Shown here one piece after another: positions 37,994 through 46,955 of a stretch of 64,000 nucleotides of DNA. The notes under the pieces are model-generated. The model worked only from the letters and a program-made list of their open reading frames with translations, had not been told where the DNA came from and made no database searches. Location of the stretch: assembly GCF_019351435.1 (NCBI RefSeq), contig NZ_JAHWYN010000002.1, forward strand, positions 62,001-126,000, read 5' to 3'. The translations under genes and the position numbers were made by a program. The stretch is from Flavobacterium taihuense (lineage in GTDB: Bacteria; Bacteroidota; Bacteroidia; Flavobacteriales; Flavobacteriaceae). Position 1 is the stretch's first letter. Every line of letters begins with the position of its first letter.

Positions 37994-38356
37994 ATGAAAA
38001 AGCTTGTAATTTTGGTAGCGGTATTATTCTCAGGAGTGATTTTTGCTCAAGATGCGAAACCCGTTTTGGAGCCATTTGGAAAAAAAATAAAAGCCACCTA
38101 TTTTTATGATAATGGGCAAGTACAACAGGAAGGCTATTTTGAAAACGGAAAATTGGAAGGAATCTGGGTTTCTTATAATGAATCCGGTGATAAAATTGCT
38201 TCAGGAGAATATGTGGCTGGAATAAAAACTGGAAAATGGTTTTTTTGGTCTATTGATGCACAAAAAAGTAGTCTTTGTGAAGTTGATTTCTCCAATAATC
38301 AAATTGCAAAAGTGAAAAACTGGAGACAAGATGCTTTCGCAACTTCAAACGAGTAG
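37994..38356 (+). CDS. small exported MORN-repeat-like protein
   Basis: The 120-residue product has a signal peptide ending near VIFAQ. The mature part has repeats of the MORN_2 / YwqK type: YFYDNGQVQQEGYFENGKLEG, then WVSYNESGDKIASGEYVAGIKTGKW. These beta-hairpin repeats are common in small Bacteroidota envelope proteins; a specific function is not known to me. It is a single-gene unit with a strong terminator. Confidence 0.75.
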   Translation: MKKLVILVAVLFSGVIFAQDAKPVLEPFGKKIKATYFYDNGQVQQEGYFENGKLEGIWVSYNESGDKIASGEYVAGIKTGKWFFWSIDAQKSSLCEVDFSNNQIAKVKNWRQDAFATSNE

Positions 38357-38375
38357 TAATTTATAGTTAATTTTG

Positions 38376-38415
38376 AAAAAAGGGAGAAAGTCTTTATTGA
38401 TTTTCTCCCTTTTTT
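38376..38415 (+). terminator. terminator of the MORN-like gene
   Basis: A stem of 14 bp (AAAAAAGGGAGAAA / TTTCTCCCTTTTTT) with a 12-base loop and T-run, 20 bp after the stop codon. It is symmetrical in A/T and could work in both directions. Confidence 0.85.
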
Positions 38416-38784
38416 GTTGTTTGATTTTCAATGTTATAACTTTGTTAAGATTAGATTTGTTTAGATGTATTTGTTGTAACTTTAAAATCGGAAAACGGCG
38501 CATGGTTTAAGGCAAAATAGAGAATCAGTTGGTTTAAAATATCTATTTGTCAGTGCTTTAGATTATAAAGTTTGCGTCTGTGAAGGAATCGGCTTTTACA
38601 GGTCACTGTATGAGCCGATTTTGATTGTTTTAGTGCTTTTTGAGTTTAATTGAATATAAAAAGCAATTGTATGTACTGCCCCTTTCTGTATCAATCTCTA
38701 TTCGTTTTCTTCGATTAATTTTAAAAAAGGAACCTAAAAGAGATTTTCTGTAATTATTTATTTCTAATTTTTAATTCGATTAGT
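38416..38784. other. intergenic region before the DUF4242 gene, with one hairpin
   Basis: The notable structure is a hairpin at 38587-38620: outer stem AATCGGCT / AGCCGATT (8 bp) and inner stem TACAG / CTGTA (5 bp) around a 4-base loop. It lies 165 bp before the DUF4242 start codon and has no T-run. No open frame or RNA gene is recognisable. Confidence 0.5.
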
Positions 38785-39057
38785 ATGCCTAAGTATGTTA
38801 TTGAAAGGGAAATTCCTAACGTAGGGAATTTAACACCAGAACAATTAAAGGATGTTGCGAATAAGTCTTGTGATGTCTTAAGAAAAATGGGGCCGGAAAT
38901 ACAATGGAAACACAGTTATGTTACTGATAACAAAATTTATTGTGTTTATATTGCTCCGAATGAAGAAATGATTCGGGAACATGCCGATAAGGGTGGGTTT
39001 CCAGCCAATAAAATAAGTGTGGTTTCTGAGATAATTGACCCAGTTACTGCGGAGTAA
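38785..39057 (+). CDS. DUF4242 (SCO4226-like) small protein
   Basis: The 90-residue protein starts PKYVIEREIPNVGNLTPEQL and has the pattern WKHSYVTDNKIYCVYIAPNEE and HADKGGFPANKISVV, characteristic of DUF4242. One family member, SCO4226 of Streptomyces, has been reported to bind nickel. It forms a ferredoxin-like fold. There is no signal peptide. The gene stands alone with its own terminator. Function here is unknown. Confidence 0.8.
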   Translation: MPKYVIEREIPNVGNLTPEQLKDVANKSCDVLRKMGPEIQWKHSYVTDNKIYCVYIAPNEEMIREHADKGGFPANKISVVSEIIDPVTAE

Positions 39058-39077
39058 CAATTAATCGCTTATTTTAG

Positions 39078-39112
39078 AAAAGGAGAAAATCAAAATGACT
39101 TTCTCCTTTTTT
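39078..39112 (+). terminator. terminator of the DUF4242 gene
   Basis: An 11-bp stem (AAAAGGAGAAA / TTTCTCCTTTT) with an 11-base loop and T-run starts 20 bp after the stop codon. Confidence 0.85.
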
Positions 39113-39430
39113 GTTTTTCACGGAATATCATTAAATGGTATTTTTGATTAGTGCTTTTTATAAAGGTTATCAGTATTTAAAAAAAAGATTTTATGGTTTT
39201 ACTCGTAGCTTTAAAAAAAAAATAGTTCAATTTCATAATGCAGTTACTTTTTATGAGCTATTCTTAAATACTTTAGCAAAGAGGGTTTTAAATAAAAGCA
39301 TTTAGAAGTTAATTCAGAGGAGCGAGAAATATAGATTTCTTCTTGTTTAGGTTATCTAATCTTTTTGTTTAATCTCCAACTTTTGCACCTGATCCCTGAT
39401 TCTTGAGAAGTATGAAAAGATATTAAAAAA
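39113..39430. other. 318-bp gap without recognisable content
   Basis: The stretch between the DUF4242 terminator and the tRNA terminator is AT-rich. I see no coding frame, RNA gene or notable repeat in it. Confidence 0.5.
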
Positions 39431-39459
39431 CAAAAAACCCACTCGGTTGAGTGGGTTTT
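39431..39459 (-). terminator. terminator of tRNA-Phe
   Basis: On the minus strand an 11-bp stem (AAAACCCACTC / GAGTGGGTTTT) with a 4-base loop is followed by Ts, directly behind the tRNA 3' end. Confidence 0.88.
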
Positions 39460-39460
39460 G

Positions 39461-39533
39461 TGGTACCTCCAGGGATCGAACCAGGGACACATGGATTTTC
39501 AGTCCATTGCTCTACCATCTGAGCTAAGGTACC
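39461..39533 (-). tRNA. tRNA-Phe (GAA)
   Basis: The 73-base minus-strand sequence folds as a cloverleaf: acceptor stem GGTACCT / AGGTACC, D arm with AGCTCAGATGGTAGAGC, anticodon stem ATGGA / TCCAT with loop CTGAAAA (anticodon GAA), and T arm with GGTTCGATCC. The discriminator base is A. The CCA end is not encoded (A then CAA follows). It stands as a single tRNA gene with its own terminator. Confidence 0.97.
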
Positions 39534-39633
39534 GTGCTTAATGCGGGTGCAAATATAGAACCTTTTTTAAATTAAACAATACATTTTTTAAAAAAAATCT
39601 ATTCGTACCTTAGCATTTTTTAAAGGAGATACT

Positions 39634-40368
39634 ATGATTTTAGCGATTGATATAGGGAATACAAGAATTAAAGGTGCTGTTTTTGAGGGGTATAACACTA
39701 TTGATAGTTTTGTTTTTTCTAAAGATGAGATTCAAGAAAAAATTGCAACTATTTTAAAAAAATATAATAAAATCACACATTTGGCGGTCGCTTCCGTCGG
39801 AAATATTGAAAAAGAATTGTTTTTGTATTTCGAAAATGTGCTTGATGTTTGGTTTGTTAGTCATGATGATCTGTTTCCTTTTAAGAATAATTATTCCACT
39901 CCCAAAACCTTGGGGATAGACAGGATGGTCTTGGCAGCCGGGGCTACACTTCAATTTCAAGGTCAAAATCGTTTGATTATTGATGCAGGGACTTGTGTAA
40001 CCTATGATTTTGTAGATCAAAATGATATTTATCTTGGAGGCGCGATTTCTCCAGGTTTGCGTTTAAGATATGAGTCTCTCCATAATTTTACTGCAAAACT
40101 ACCTTTGTTGGCAGTTGAAAGTCCGAAACATTTTTTAGGAGATTCGACGGTTGGAGCTATTCATTCTGGAGTTGTAAATGGACTGGTCTATGAAATTAAT
40201 GGTTTTGTCGATGAATATCGAGCACAATACTCAAATTTTATAATAATTTTAACGGGTGGAGACACAGAATTTTTGGCTAAACGATTAAAAAATACCATAT
40301 TTGCCAATTCAAATTTTCTATTGGAGAGTTTGAATCAAATTTTTCAATATAAAATAAAAAATGATTAA
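39634..40368 (+). CDS. coaX: type III pantothenate kinase
   Basis: The 244-residue enzyme phosphorylates pantothenate in the first step of coenzyme A synthesis. The ASKHA-fold motifs are present: phosphate motif DIGNTRIKG near the N-terminus, GIDRM, DAGTCVTYD and GGAISPGLRLR, with the late ILTGGD. Type III enzymes need a monovalent cation and are not inhibited by CoA. The stop codon overlaps the start of the next gene by 8 bp, so the two are co-translated. Confidence 0.95.
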   Translation: MILAIDIGNTRIKGAVFEGYNTIDSFVFSKDEIQEKIATILKKYNKITHLAVASVGNIEKELFLYFENVLDVWFVSHDDLFPFKNNYSTPKTLGIDRMVLAAGATLQFQGQNRLIIDAGTCVTYDFVDQNDIYLGGAISPGLRLRYESLHNFTAKLPLLAVESPKHFLGDSTVGAIHSGVVNGLVYEINGFVDEYRAQYSNFIIILTGGDTEFLAKRLKNTIFANSNFLLESLNQIFQYKIKND

Positions 40369-41611
40369 GAAAATTATTGTTATTGCATGTTTCTTTTTTT
40401 CACTAATGTCTTTTGCTCAAAGTGGATCTGCATCTCCTTATTCTTTTTTTGGAATTGGTGAGTCTAGATTTAAAGGGAATCTTGAAAATCGTTCCATGAG
40501 TGGATTAAATATAGAACAAGATAGTTTACATATTAATATTTTGAATCCTGCCAGTTTTGCCAGTTTAAAGTTTACCACTTTTACTATTGGTGGAAACTAT
40601 ACTTCTACAAAATTAAAAACAGATTCTAAAAGTGAAAAGGCTCAAAGAACAACTCTGGATTATTTGGCTGTTGCTTTGCCTTTAGGGAAAATAGGAGTTG
40701 GTTTTGGATTAATACCTTATACTTCAGTTGGTTACAATATTGAGTCTACTAGTTCAGAGCCAAACGGAGTTAATAAACATTTAACGGGTACTGGTGGCTT
40801 GAATAAAGCATTCTTTTCTTTGGGTTATACTGTAATGCCAAACTTAGTTGTTGGTGCTGATATACAATATAATTTTGGAAGAATAAATAATACAAGTTTA
40901 GTGTTTCTTTCCGATGTTTATTTAGGAACTCAGATGGAAAATAAAGCAGATTTGAATGGTTTTACTGCTAATTTTGGTGTAATGTATAAAAGGAAGATTT
41001 ATAAAAAAATAAATTTTTACAGTGGTTTTACATACACGCCTCAAAGTATATTGGCTTCAACTAATACTCAGACAATTTCCACTGTGCTTTATAATGCCGA
41101 CTATAATGTCACATTAGTAGATCCTTTGCCTAGTAAGGAAATTAGAACGGACTTGAAAATTCCCGAAAAAATATCTTTTGGTTTTGGTGTTGGTAAAAGC
41201 CGAAATTGGATGGTTGGTACTCAAATGATTTTTCAGAATGCAGGGAATTTAACGGATGATTTTAATACAGTAGAAAATGTCTCTTATGGAAAATATTCTA
41301 GTTACAGTTTAGGAGGGTATTATGTTCCTAGTTACAATGTTTTTTCCAAGTACTACCAAAAAGTGACTTATCGAGCAGGTTTGAAGTATATTAAAACAGG
41401 TACCGTTATTGGTTCAGAAGAAATTGATGATAAAGGGGTGACTCTAGGATTTGGATTACCAGTTCCAGGGAGTATCTCTAATGTAAATGTGGGTTTAGAG
41501 TATGGAAAAAGAGGGACAACGGCAAAAGGATTAATTCAAGAAAATTATTTCACTTTTGCTTTGAGTTTTTCACTTAATGACAAATGGTTTGGACAAAGAA
41601 AAATTGACTAA
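40361..41611 (+). CDS. outer-membrane beta-barrel protein of unknown function
   Basis: The 416-residue product has a signal peptide (MIKKIIVIACFFFSLMSFAQ). The remainder alternates short hydrophobic strands and turns, as in an outer-membrane barrel, and ends in a strand with aromatic residues (ENYFTFALSFSLNDKWFG). The N-terminal SPYSFFGIGES and ILNPASFASL resemble FadL/OmpP1-like proteins. It is locked to coaX by an 8-bp overlap and followed by lptC. Its cargo is unknown; a link to lipid or envelope transport is suggested only by the neighbours. Confidence 0.75.
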   Translation: MIKKIIVIACFFFSLMSFAQSGSASPYSFFGIGESRFKGNLENRSMSGLNIEQDSLHINILNPASFASLKFTTFTIGGNYTSTKLKTDSKSEKAQRTTLDYLAVALPLGKIGVGFGLIPYTSVGYNIESTSSEPNGVNKHLTGTGGLNKAFFSLGYTVMPNLVVGADIQYNFGRINNTSLVFLSDVYLGTQMENKADLNGFTANFGVMYKRKIYKKINFYSGFTYTPQSILASTNTQTISTVLYNADYNVTLVDPLPSKEIRTDLKIPEKISFGFGVGKSRNWMVGTQMIFQNAGNLTDDFNTVENVSYGKYSSYSLGGYYVPSYNVFSKYYQKVTYRAGLKYIKTGTVIGSEEIDDKGVTLGFGLPVPGSISNVNVGLEYGKRGTTAKGLIQENYFTFALSFSLNDKWFGQRKID

Positions 41612-41651
41612 TTAGTAGGTCGAATAGTTTTGTTTTTTAATGCATTGTATT

Positions 41652-42206
41652 ATGACTTTCTACAAAAAAAATATCCTGTTTCTTTTGCTGCTAATTATTA
41701 TTGTTAGCATGGCTTTTGGCTGTGAAAGTAATTTTAAAGAAGTTCGTAAAAATGAATATTCAGAATTTGTCCCAAGTGGTGATGCTGATAATGTGAATTT
41801 GAAATATACCGATTCCGGGAAAATAAAATCCATATTGGTGAGCCCAAAAATGTTTGACTACGCCAATATTGATTTTGCATTTACGGAATTTCCCAATGGA
41901 GTGGATGTTACTATTTATGATAATAAAGGAAAAAAAACATTTATCAGATCGAATTATGCCATTTCCTATAAACAAACGAATATTATAGATTTACAAGGTA
42001 AAGTAAAAATCACTTCAGAAGCTGGGCAAATGCTCGAAACAGAACAGTTGTATTTTGATCAAAAAAATCAATGGTTTTATACCGAAAAAAAGTTTAAGCT
42101 TACTGATGCTAAAGGAGGTTCTACCGGGCAAGGAATTGATTTTAGCAAAGACTTCAAGGTTGTAAATTCACAACGAATAGAAGGGGAAGTTGAATCCTCA
42201 GAATAA
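41652..42206 (+). CDS. lptC: LPS export periplasmic protein LptC
   Basis: The protein (184 residues from the ATG at 41652; an ATG 12 bp upstream is also possible) has an N-terminal hydrophobic segment and a lipobox-like MAFGC with Cys24. The mature part is built of beta-strands in the LptC/OstA pattern (KMFDYANIDFAFTEFPNGV, VKITSEAGQMLETEQLYFD). LptC passes lipopolysaccharide from the inner-membrane LptBFG complex to LptA. It lies between an outer-membrane barrel gene and a small membrane protein gene, within a likely operon from coaX on. Confidence 0.87.
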   Translation: MTFYKKNILFLLLLIIIVSMAFGCESNFKEVRKNEYSEFVPSGDADNVNLKYTDSGKIKSILVSPKMFDYANIDFAFTEFPNGVDVTIYDNKGKKTFIRSNYAISYKQTNIIDLQGKVKITSEAGQMLETEQLYFDQKNQWFYTEKKFKLTDAKGGSTGQGIDFSKDFKVVNSQRIEGEVESSE

Positions 42207-42224
42207 TAAATACATAAAAACAAT

Positions 42225-42416
42225 ATGAATTTCTTAAAATATACCTCATATCTTTACTTAGCTTTTGGAATCTATTTTTTATACGATGGATATACAAAAT
42301 GGAATACTAATGAAACTCCTTTGTTAAGTTTTATCATTGCTGGTCTGGCCATTTTTATGTTCTTCTTTAGGAGGAAGTTTGCCAAAAAATTTGAAGATAG
42401 AAATAAGCAATCTTAA
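42225..42416 (+). CDS. small two-helix membrane protein
   Basis: The 63-residue product has two hydrophobic segments (YTSYLYLAFGIYFLY and LLSFIIAGLAIFMFFF) followed by a basic tail (RRKFAKKFEDRNKQ). It is 18 bp after lptC and 3 bp before the CorC-like gene, which supports it being a real, co-transcribed gene. I recognise no family with a known function. Confidence 0.75.
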   Translation: MNFLKYTSYLYLAFGIYFLYDGYTKWNTNETPLLSFIIAGLAIFMFFFRRKFAKKFEDRNKQS

Positions 42417-42419
42417 ATT

Positions 42420-43679
42420 ATGGAAATTAGTATCATAATATTGTGTTTAATACTATGTGCTTTTTTTTCAGGAATGGAGATAGCATTTATCTCTTCGAAT
42501 AAGCTATATTTGGAGTTAGAGAAAAAACAGGATAATTTTCTTTCCAGAACCCTTACTAAGCTTACCGAGAAACCTTCAAAATTCATTGCCGCAATGCTTA
42601 TTGGAAATAATATAGCAATGGTGGTCTATGGTTTTTTTATGGGGGAGTTGTTGATGAGGTGGTTGTTGGTTTTTAATTTTCATTTTTCAGATTTTTCCAG
42701 TCTTTTATTGCAAACGATAATCTCAACAATTATTGTTTTAATAACGGCCGAATTTCTTCCTAAGGTTTTTTTTCAGATTTACGCCAATTCACTGATTAAG
42801 TTTTTTGCTATTCCGGCCTATGTCTTTTATAGATTGTTCTATTTTATTTCTACTTTTTTGATTTGGATTTCTGATTTTGTTTTGAAAAAATTTTTTAAAA
42901 CTGAAGGGGATCAGGTACAGCTTTATTTTAGTAAAGTAGAACTGGGAAATTACATCACAGAACAAATGAGCACGGTTGAAGATCACGAAGATGTAGATTC
43001 TGAAATACAAATTTTTCGAAATGCTTTGGATTTTTCGGGCGTAAAAGCAAGGGATGTAATGACACCGAGAACCGAAATTTCTGCCTTAGACGTAATGGAA
43101 TCTTTGGAAAATCTTAAAGAGTTGTTTATTGAAACAGGCTATTCGAAAATGGTAATTTATCAAAATTCACTGGATGATATCATTGGTTATGTCCATTCTT
43201 TTGATTTGTTTAAAAAACCGACAAACATCAAAGAGATCGTTATTCCGGTTGAATTTATTCCTGAAGCAATTTTTGTAAAAGACGCCATGAGTTTGTTGAC
43301 CAAAAAAAGGAAAAGCGTGGCTGTCGTTTTGGATGAATATGGTGGAACCTCTGGTATTTTGACTATTGAGGATATTGTAGAAGAATTATTCGGTGAAATC
43401 GAAGACGAGCATGATTCAGATGAAGAATTGGTAGAAAAAGAACTAGAGGGTAATGTTTTTTTATTCTCGGCGCGTTTTGATGTGGAGTATTTGAATCAAG
43501 CATATAAACTTGCTATTCCTGAAAGTGAATCCTATGGTACACTTGCAGGATTTATTGTAAATTTTACTAAGGAAATTCCTCAAAAAGGAGACGAGATTAC
43601 TATCGAGAACTATCATTTTACCATAGAAGAAGCCACAAATAAGAAGATTGAATTGGTTAAAATGACTATCAAAGACTGA
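42420..43679 (+). CDS. CNNM/CorC-family protein (DUF21, CBS pair, CorC_HlyC)
   Basis: The 419-residue protein starts with a DUF21 membrane domain of about four helices (residues 1-190). Two CBS domains follow from about residue 210 (VMTPRTEISALDV) to 335 (VVLDEYGGTSGILTIEDIVEELFGEI), then the C-terminal CorC_HlyC domain. Family members are thought to take part in magnesium or cobalt efflux. The Flavobacterium gliding protein GldE belongs to the same family, but GldE is normally next to gldD, which is not here. It is often annotated as hemolysin, which is misleading. Confidence 0.88.
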   Translation: MEISIIILCLILCAFFSGMEIAFISSNKLYLELEKKQDNFLSRTLTKLTEKPSKFIAAMLIGNNIAMVVYGFFMGELLMRWLLVFNFHFSDFSSLLLQTIISTIIVLITAEFLPKVFFQIYANSLIKFFAIPAYVFYRLFYFISTFLIWISDFVLKKFFKTEGDQVQLYFSKVELGNYITEQMSTVEDHEDVDSEIQIFRNALDFSGVKARDVMTPRTEISALDVMESLENLKELFIETGYSKMVIYQNSLDDIIGYVHSFDLFKKPTNIKEIVIPVEFIPEAIFVKDAMSLLTKKRKSVAVVLDEYGGTSGILTIEDIVEELFGEIEDEHDSDEELVEKELEGNVFLFSARFDVEYLNQAYKLAIPESESYGTLAGFIVNFTKEIPQKGDEITIENYHFTIEEATNKKIELVKMTIKD

Positions 43680-43789
43680 TATTCTTTTTTTAATTTAAAA
43701 AAAAACAAAAAAAAAACAGTAGTTCTATAATTATTAATTAGATAATTGTATTTTCGCAAACAAAATTTTAAAATAAACAATAAAATACA

Positions 43790-45889
43790 ATGGCAGTTTT
43801 ATCAAAAATTAGACAACATTCCGCTATAATGATTGGAGTTATTGCTCTAGCATTATTTTCATTTATAATACAAGATCTTTTTACCAAAGGAAATTTTGGT
43901 AAAAGCTCTAAGGATGTTGGAAGCATCAATGGAAAGGACATCGCATTTGAAGACTTTAGAGTAAAAGTAAGCAATGTTGAAAAAAGTGGGCAAGGAATCA
44001 CTTCTACAGAAGCGTCTAGACAAGTGTGGGATCAAGAAGTGACTATCGCTTTGCTTTCTGCAGAATTTGATAAATTAGGGTTAAGAGTAGGTGAGAAGCA
44101 TATTTTGGATATCCTTAAAGCAGATCAAAATATTGGTAAAAATCCAATGTTTTTAAATGCTGCTGGTATGTTTGATGTCGTGAAATTCAAGGAATATTTC
44201 AAGTCAAATCCAGAGCAAGCACAATATTTAAAAGACAGAGAAAAAAGCGCTGAATTGAATGCTAAATTTCAAATCTATAATACCTTAGTTAAAGCAGGTA
44301 TTTATACTACTGAAAGTGAAGGAAAGTTCAATTACGAAATGGGAGCTAACAAAGTAAACTTTGCTTATGTTGCCGGTTTGTTTTCTACGATAAAAGATAG
44401 TGAAGTAAAAGTTACTGATGCTGATATTTTGGAGTATATGAAAGCGAGTCCAAAAAAATTCAAATCTGAAGAAACTCGTAAAGTAGAATATGTTCTAATT
44501 GAAGATAAAGCATCTCCAGCAGATGTAAATGAAGTTAAAACTAAAGTTAATTCATTATTGACAGGAAGTGTAGTTTACAATCAAGCAACTGGTAAAAATG
44601 ATACTTTAGCAGGTTTTAAAAATACTAAGAATGTGATTGAATTTGTAAATTCAAATTCTGATGTACCTTATGATTCTTCTTATGTTGCTAAAAAAGATTT
44701 GCCTGCAGTTGATGCTGATAAATTGTACAACTTAGCTCCAGGAGAAGTTTACGGGCCTTATGTTTTTGGAAAATACTACTGTATTTCTAAGTCTTTAGGT
44801 AGAAAAGCTGGTGTAAATGCAAAAGCAAGTCATATCCTTATCAGTTATGAAGGAACTCAAGTGCCTAATAAAAGAGAGAAAAGAACTAAAGAGGAAGCTA
44901 AAGCTAAAGCTGAAGAAATTTTAGCTCAAGTGACAGCAAACCCAGATAGTTTCTTGATGTTGGCTTTCACTAGTTCTGATGATTCTTCTGCACAGCAAGG
45001 TGGGGATTTAGGGTATTTTGGCCCAAATCAAATGGTAAAACCTTTCAATGATTTCGTTTTCAATAATGGTATTGGAAAAGTAGGTTTGGTAGAAACTCCA
45101 TTTGGTTATCATATCATTAAAATCACTGACAAACAAGACGGAATTCGTTTGGCAACTGTCGCTCAAAAAATTGAGGCTTCGGAAGCTACTTCTGATAAAG
45201 TATTTACGCAAGCAACTAAATTTGAAATGGATGTTGCGGATAAAGATTTTAATAAAGTAGCTAAAGAAATGGCTCTTACAGTAGCTCCAGCGGTTTCAGT
45301 GAAAGCAATGGATGAAAATTTTGGTCCTTTAGGAAATCAAAGAACTATTGTAAGATGGGCTTTCGAGAAAGATTCTAAAGAAGGAGCTGTGAAAAGATTT
45401 GAAGTGGCTAATTTGGGTCACGTAATTGCAAAAGTGAAATCTATTGATAATTCAGGATTAGTTCCTGTTGATCAAGCAAGACCTTATGTAGAGCAAATTC
45501 TTAAAAACAAGAAAAAAGCAGAATTGCTAAAAGCTAAAATGAGTGGAAGTTCATTGGAGGCGATTGCAAAAGCTACAGGTACGACTGTACAACAAGCTAC
45601 TAATGTTACTTTGGAAAATCCAGTTTTAACAGGTGGTGTTGGTCAAGAACCAAAAGTGGTAGGAAATGCATTTGCATTGGCTGCTAATAAAGTATCTGCT
45701 CCAATCGAAGGTGTTACTGGAGTTTATGTAGTGAAAAACATTAGTACTGTTAAAGCACCAGCTTTAAAAAGTTATGCTGATAATGTGACTAAATTAAAAG
45801 CTCAAAGTACTTCTGAAGTAAACAGAGTATTGCCCGCTTTAAAAGAAGGTGCTGATATTAAAGACAATAGAAAAGATTTCAATTACTAA
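43790..45889 (+). CDS. PpiD/SurA-like peptidyl-prolyl isomerase
   Basis: The 699-residue protein has a single N-terminal membrane anchor (MIGVIALALFSFIIQDLF), a SurA_N-like chaperone region, and a parvulin domain at about residues 345-446 (KASHILISYEG ... TPFGYHIIKITD). The long C-terminal part is typical of PpiD. It would help fold proteins leaving the Sec channel or heading to the outer membrane. It lies 110 bp after the CorC-like gene and ends in a strong terminator. Confidence 0.9.
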   Translation: MAVLSKIRQHSAIMIGVIALALFSFIIQDLFTKGNFGKSSKDVGSINGKDIAFEDFRVKVSNVEKSGQGITSTEASRQVWDQEVTIALLSAEFDKLGLRVGEKHILDILKADQNIGKNPMFLNAAGMFDVVKFKEYFKSNPEQAQYLKDREKSAELNAKFQIYNTLVKAGIYTTESEGKFNYEMGANKVNFAYVAGLFSTIKDSEVKVTDADILEYMKASPKKFKSEETRKVEYVLIEDKASPADVNEVKTKVNSLLTGSVVYNQATGKNDTLAGFKNTKNVIEFVNSNSDVPYDSSYVAKKDLPAVDADKLYNLAPGEVYGPYVFGKYYCISKSLGRKAGVNAKASHILISYEGTQVPNKREKRTKEEAKAKAEEILAQVTANPDSFLMLAFTSSDDSSAQQGGDLGYFGPNQMVKPFNDFVFNNGIGKVGLVETPFGYHIIKITDKQDGIRLATVAQKIEASEATSDKVFTQATKFEMDVADKDFNKVAKEMALTVAPAVSVKAMDENFGPLGNQRTIVRWAFEKDSKEGAVKRFEVANLGHVIAKVKSIDNSGLVPVDQARPYVEQILKNKKKAELLKAKMSGSSLEAIAKATGTTVQQATNVTLENPVLTGGVGQEPKVVGNAFALAANKVSAPIEGVTGVYVVKNISTVKAPALKSYADNVTKLKAQSTSEVNRVLPALKEGADIKDNRKDFNY

Positions 45890-45908
45890 GCAGTAATTAT
45901 TCAAACAT

Positions 45909-45951
45909 AAAAAAACCCGATACTTATAAAACTGCAAGTATCGGGTTTTTT
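45909..45951. terminator. bidirectional terminator between PpiD-like and GHMP kinase genes
   Basis: A 14-bp stem (AAAAACCCGATACT / AGTATCGGGTTTTT) with a 12-base loop serves the convergent genes on both sides. Confidence 0.9.
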
Positions 45952-45972
45952 GTATTTAAGATTTTGTGTACG

Positions 45973-46884
45973 TTATAATATCATTTCATGATAAGGAATA
46001 ATGGTTTGAAATCCTTTGGATATAAAATAAGGTCTAGGATTTTCTTTAGAAATAACCAAAACAAAATCGCCTCCCCACGCTCCAAGACTTTTTACGGTTC
46101 CATCAAAATCGGGAAATAAGGATTCTTTTACAGTTTTTGTTTCAAGAATTAAACTCAGCTCTTTTTCGTGATTTTCTAACGCTTGAGCAAAAGTGTTTTC
46201 GTCTTTTGTATTCAAAACGGTTTCTGTAAGTTGAGTTATGATTTCTTTTGTGACTTCTAAATTGTTTTTTTTCTCTTTATAGGAAGCAATGGCATTTTTG
46301 CTGTTTTGCTTTTGGTTGAGATAAACAAAGTATAGATTTTTGCTAAATGTTGGATTGAACTTTACTTTTTCAACAAATGGTCGTCCTTGCTCAAGATGAT
46401 ATAAAATAGGACAGTCATTTTGTGCACAGGCAATGTCATACCCGCTGCCGCCAAAGCTGTTTTTAAGCAGTTCAAAGGCATTAATATTGAACCATTGGGC
46501 AATATTGTTTATTAATGTCGAAGAGGTTCCTAATCCCCATTTTTTAGGAAAACTTAATTGTGTCGAAACTATATATCCTTCAGAATTTATTATAGCATTC
46601 GGACTCAATAAATAGGCTTCACGTAAAATGGTAATTAGTGTGTTTTTTACCGATTCCTTTTTAAAAGGGGTTGTGGAAATAATTTCAGAAAATGGAATTG
46701 TATCTTCAAACCAAATACTTCCGTCGGCATCATAACTTTTCCATTTTATTTCTTTATTACTGCTTTTCTCAGCAATCAGGTTTTGCCCAAATTTTGTGGG
46801 CAGAGCTAGAGCTTTAGCACCATCAAGAACCAGATATTCTCCTGTTATTAAAAGTTTACCGTTGCTGTAAAATGTGTTTTTCAT
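45973..46884 (-). CDS. GHMP-family kinase of the GYDIA type
   Basis: The 303-residue protein has the GHMP ATP-binding motif in WGLGTSSTLINNIAQWF and the segment GGSGYDIACAQ after which the family is named. The N-terminal GKLLITGEYLVLDGAKALALP matches mevalonate-type kinases. Its position 71 bp downstream of HMG-CoA reductase suggests a role in the mevalonate route to isoprenoids, as mevalonate or phosphomevalonate kinase. The exact substrate is not settled by sequence. Confidence 0.85.
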   Translation of the reverse strand: MKNTFYSNGKLLITGEYLVLDGAKALALPTKFGQNLIAEKSSNKEIKWKSYDADGSIWFEDTIPFSEIISTTPFKKESVKNTLITILREAYLLSPNAIINSEGYIVSTQLSFPKKWGLGTSSTLINNIAQWFNINAFELLKNSFGGSGYDIACAQNDCPILYHLEQGRPFVEKVKFNPTFSKNLYFVYLNQKQNSKNAIASYKEKKNNLEVTKEIITQLTETVLNTKDENTFAQALENHEKELSLILETKTVKESLFPDFDGTVKSLGAWGGDFVLVISKENPRPYFISKGFQTIIPYHEMIL

Positions 46885-46955
46885 TACTTATTATCTCAAA
46901 CATTAGCTCAAATATCTTTCTCAAAGTTTAAAACTTTGGGAGAGTTTAAGGCTAA

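Noticed and set aside
42420..43679. Gliding-motility protein GldE
   Set aside because: It is of the same family, but gldD and other gliding genes are absent from the neighbourhood.
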